From NCBI RefSeq assembly GCF_029868855.1, contig NZ_JARWOV010000077.1, forward strand, positions 1-64,000: a stretch of DNA of 64,000 bases. The letters are read 5' to 3'. Of the stretch, positions 61,893 through 64,000 are shown one piece after another (within the stretch, counting starts at the first letter, position 1; each line of letters starts with the position of its first letter). Position numbers and translations under genes: made by a program. The stretch is from Nocardia carnea (GTDB lineage: Bacteria > Actinomycetota > Actinomycetes > Mycobacteriales > Mycobacteriaceae). The notes below the pieces were generated by a model. The model was not told the origin of the DNA, did not search any database, and was given only the letters and a program-made list of their open reading frames with translations.

Positions 61893-62564
61893 ATGCGCGC
61901 GGTGGATATCGAAATCACCGGACTGTCGGCGGGATACCGGGACAACCCGGTGTTGCGGGATGTCACGGCGACCTTGCCGGCCGGCCGGGTGACCGCGCTG
62001 ATGGGTCCCAACGGCTCGGGGAAATCCACCCTGCTCGCGGTGCTCGCCGGAATCCTGACCCCCGCCTCCGGATCGGTCGACCGCCCCGGAACCCGGCGCC
62101 CGGCGTTGGTCGTCCAGCAGCAGTCGGTCCCGCCGACTCTGCCGATCACGGTCACCGAAACCGTCGCCATGGGCCGCTGGGCGCAGCGTGGTCTGTGGCG
62201 CCGCCTTACCAGAGCCGACCGGGCGGTGGTCGCGGATTGCCTGGCGCAGATGGATATCGCCGATCTCGCCGGCCGCCGCCTCGATACCCTGTCCGGTGGT
62301 CAGCGTCAGCGTGTCCTACTGGCTCGCGCGCTGGCGCAGCAATCGGATCTCTTGCTACTGGACGAACCGAGCACGGGACTGGACGCCTCGGCCCAGGAAG
62401 CCATCGGCGCCGCCGTCCGGGAGGCCGCGGCATCCGGGGTCACGGTCGTGCACGCCACCCATGATCTCGCCGATGTCCGGCACGCCGACCACTGTGTGCT
62501 CTTGCGCGGCGGCCGGGTCGTCGGAACGGGGCAACCCGAAACTGTCCTCGCCCTCGCGGCGTAG
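61893..62564 (+). CDS. aztA: zinc ABC importer ATPase AztA
   Basis: A 223-residue ATPase: Walker A GPNGSGKST, Q-loop VVQQQSVPPTLPITVTETVA, signature LSGGQRQR, Walker B LLLDEPSTGLD and THDLADV, the length of zinc/manganese importer ATPases. It drives the divergently encoded AztB. ATG 61893, GGGAG upstream. The Zur-like box sits 29 bp before it. Confidence 0.92.
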   Translation: MRAVDIEITGLSAGYRDNPVLRDVTATLPAGRVTALMGPNGSGKSTLLAVLAGILTPASGSVDRPGTRRPALVVQQQSVPPTLPITVTETVAMGRWAQRGLWRRLTRADRAVVADCLAQMDIADLAGRRLDTLSGGQRQRVLLARALAQQSDLLLLDEPSTGLDASAQEAIGAAVREAAASGVTVVHATHDLADVRHADHCVLLRGGRVVGTGQPETVLALAA

Positions 62565-62952
62565 ACCTCGGCTACGCGAGGTCGAGTGCGACCGGCGGGC
62601 ATGCGGGCCCGTGGGCAACGATGCGGCAATGCTCGGACGCTGCCCGCGGTGCACTCCGGTGGCGCGCCGAACAGGGCGGCGTCGGCGCAGCGGGAGATCG
62701 CCGCAGCGGGAGATCGCCGGTGGTGCCGAGGTCTTTCGTGATACCGGCGCGCCGCTCCTGCCGGATTCTGTGGTCGTGCGCGCAGCGCCCCGCGGTGGAC
62801 ATGTTGCCGACATGCCGGCACCGCGAGCGAGCTCCGGTTTCCCCTGCCCGCCGAAGGTTCGTGTCGTGGGCCGACCCCTGGTGCGACGGTGAGAAGATCC
62901 TCTACTGTTTGTCTCACCCCGCGCCCATAAGCGACGACAAGGAGGTCGGATC
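62565..62952. other. gene-free region
   Basis: About 390 bp with no recognisable gene. A 16-bp tandem pair (GCAGCGGGAGATCGCC at 62687-62702 and 62703-62718) is visible. A TACTGT hexamer at 62903-62908 may be the -10 for the genes that follow. Confidence 0.5.
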
Positions 62953-63027
62953 GTGGCCTCCAGCGAGCCTGCCGCGGAACCGGCAGCCGTGTCTCCGAGC
63001 GCCGGAATCCATCGAGGGGAGCCGTAG
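62953..63027 (+). CDS. 24-codon leader ORF coupled to DUF6285
   Basis: GTG 62953 has the best Shine-Dalgarno in this region (AAGGAGG, 62938-62944 with 8 bp spacing). The frame (A-S-S-E-P-A-A-E-P-A-A-V rich, no fold) ends in TAG at 63025-63027, whose last base begins the GTG of the next gene. It can act as a translational leader for DUF6285, or be the truncated tail of a deleted operon gene. The product itself is not recognisable. Confidence 0.45.
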   Translation: MASSEPAAEPAAVSPSAGIHRGEP

Positions 63028-63323
63028 TGCAGAACAGACCCACGGCAGCGGAGCTGCTGGAATCACTCGCCGAACTGCTGGAGGAAACCCTGCTGCCGGC
63101 ACTTCCGGCCGATCTGCAGCATCGTGCGCGGGTCGGGGCGAATCTGGCTCGTATTCTCGGCCGTGAGGCCGAACTCGGCCCCGCGGCGGCCACCCGGGAG
63201 AAGGAGCTGCTGGACGGCGTTCCGGCGGGTGACGAGGAAGCGCTCTGGCACGCTTTGACCGAGGTGGTGCGGGCCGATCTCGCCATCGCCAAACCGGGCT
63301 ACGACAGCTGGGAGGGTGAATGA
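63027..63323 (+). CDS. DUF6285 protein
   Basis: A 98-residue helical protein: AAELLESLAELLEETLLPAL, then HRARVGANLARILGREAELG and VVRADLAIAKPGYDSWE, matching DUF6285. In actinomycetes it sits in operons with ACAD10/11-like phosphotransferases and acyl-CoA dehydrogenases handling hydroxy acids. GTG 63027 overlaps the leader stop. Confidence 0.82.
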   Translation: MQNRPTAAELLESLAELLEETLLPALPADLQHRARVGANLARILGREAELGPAAATREKELLDGVPAGDEEALWHALTEVVRADLAIAKPGYDSWEGE

Positions 63324-63381
63324 GCGTGACAGTGATGACGCGTGATCGCGGAAGGCCGCGCACCGCAGTCGTGGAGGCGGG

Positions 63382-64000
63382 ATGAGCACCGACCCCGCCC
63401 GTGGCCTTGCCGATTTCCTCACCGGAGAATTCGGTGACGAGGTCACCGTCGCCGATTTCCGGTTCCTCTCCGCAGGCGCGCGGCGCCGCAATATCGCCTT
63501 CACCGCCACCGTCGGTGACGCCCCGCGCCGTCTGGTCGCGACAGTGGTGCCGCCGGCCCTCGAACTCATGCCCGTCGAGGCGGAAGCCGGGGTCCGGGAG
63601 CTGGCGCGCACGCACGGCGTTCCTGTTCCCGCGGTCGTCGCGACCTGCACCGACACCTCCTACGTCGGTGAACCGTTCCTGATTTCCGAGCAGATCGACG
63701 GCGAAACCGTGCCGCGCCGGGTGTTGCGCACGCTCGCCGCCGCGGGGAACGCGGAGCAGACGGCGCGGCAGTGGGGCGCGGCAATGGCCCGGCTGCACAG
63801 TATCGACCCGGCGCAGGCACCGGAATCGGTTCCGGCGGCCGGTGCCGACCCCGCCGCCGAACACCTCGCCGAGGTCGCAGCGGTGGTGCGGGAGTTACTG
63901 CCCGACCGGCCTGTCTTCTCCCTCGCTCTGCGCTGGCTGGAGAAGCGGCTGCCCGGCCCGCCGCCGCGGCCCGCGCTCGTGCACACCGATATGCGCAACG
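63382..64000 (+). CDS. ACAD10/11-like phosphotransferase (cut by window edge)
   Basis: The first 206 codons of an APH-type kinase: GLADFLTGEFGDEVTVADFR, PVEAEAGVRELARTHGVPVP (N-lobe), GAAMARLHSIDPAQAPE and the catalytic loop LVHTDMRN at the edge. ACAD10/11 N-terminal kinases phosphorylate 4-hydroxy acids before beta-oxidation. ATG 63382, GGAGG upstream. Its downstream part is outside the window. It is 59 bp after DUF6285. Confidence 0.82.
   Translation, partial: MSTDPARGLADFLTGEFGDEVTVADFRFLSAGARRRNIAFTATVGDAPRRLVATVVPPALELMPVEAEAGVRELARTHGVPVPAVVATCTDTSYVGEPFLISEQIDGETVPRRVLRTLAAAGNAEQTARQWGAAMARLHSIDPAQAPESVPAAGADPAAEHLAEVAAVVRELLPDRPVFSLALRWLEKRLPGPPPRPALVHTDMRN

Noticed and set aside
62687..62718. 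Two tandem 16-bp copies as a CRISPR-like element
   Set aside because: Only two adjacent copies with no spacer; a simple duplication.
62306..63292. Leftward frames antisense to aztA, DUF6285 and the phosphotransferase
   Set aside because: Shadows of real genes; Arg/Pro/Ser-rich, no motif.
1..64000. tRNA, rRNA, insertion sequences, origin or attachment sites
   Set aside because: No cloverleaf-like sequence, rRNA stretch, transposase or integrase motif, DnaA-box cluster or att-like repeat was recognised in the gaps.

Overview
The window is high-GC actinomycete chromosome. Long GC-rich reading frames, many GTG starts, ATGA/GTGA stop-start overlaps, a KSG-type class A beta-lactamase, an Eis-type acetyltransferase, Azt zinc-uptake genes and very frequent GATATC-type codon pairs all fit a mycolic-acid actinomycete. 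Nocardia is my best guess, from gene content and codon habit only. I see no rRNA, tRNA, CRISPR array or intact insertion sequence.

Layout. (1) 1-1.5 kb is damaged: a stub of a nonribosomal peptide synthetase condensation domain ends at a G/C-homopolymer block, then a small lipoprotein and an internally deleted Uma2 nuclease. (2) 1.5-5.1 kb: a LysR regulator between two SxxK serine enzymes (a cytosolic-looking one behind it, a secreted class A beta-lactamase divergent from it), then a pentapeptide-repeat protein. (3) 5.3-16 kb: a nine-gene leftward operon coupling an oligopeptide/nickel-type ABC importer to three luciferase-like proteins, an SfnB/DszC-like flavin oxidoreductase and a DUF1684 protein. 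(4) 16.4-17.9 kb: a scar with an orphan lower-GC gene and remnants of a hydrolase and an HxlR regulator. (5) 17.9-21.1 kb: two-component system, TerD and RDD genes. (6) 21.2-37.3 kb: metNIQ, then two nitrate/sulfonate/taurine-type ABC importers mixed with an acyl-CoA-dehydrogenase-like oxidoreductase, a DUF4242 protein, a TetR regulator and two more luciferase-like oxidoreductases; an SDR, an MmyB-type XRE regulator and a YceI protein sit between. Parts 3 and 6 together look like an organosulfur-scavenging island.

(7) 37.6-38.8 kb: an Eis-type acetyltransferase. (8) 39.3-54.1 kb: fourteen rightward, tightly packed genes: SMP-30-like propeller, four SDR-type or related reductase/lyase steps (three SDRs and a ThDP enzyme), Rieske oxygenase, Baeyer-Villiger monooxygenase, aldehyde dehydrogenase, two SnoaL-like proteins, TauD-like dioxygenase, carboxymuconolactone-decarboxylase-like protein, DUF427 and a TesB-like thioesterase. 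A convergent FCD/GntR regulator closes the block. The set reads as an undescribed catabolic pathway for a cyclic ketone or alicyclic/aromatic substrate. A near-palindrome upstream of the regulator shares a decamer with the DNA ahead of the first catabolic gene, which suggests the regulator controls the cluster. (9) 55.2-57.3 kb: DUF1990 and a two-domain TerD protein. (10) 57.5-62.6 kb: an Azt zinc-uptake locus with a Zur-like box between aztA and a continuous permease-metallochaperone reading frame, plus a second AztD. (11) 63-64 kb: a micro-ORF, a DUF6285 gene and the start of an ACAD10-like phosphotransferase cut by the window edge.

Genes cooperate mainly as transporter-plus-oxidase modules (sulfur island), as a peripheral ring-oxidation and C-C cleavage pathway (39-54 kb) and as a zinc-starvation regulon. 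All functions are read from sequence motifs; no database search was possible.
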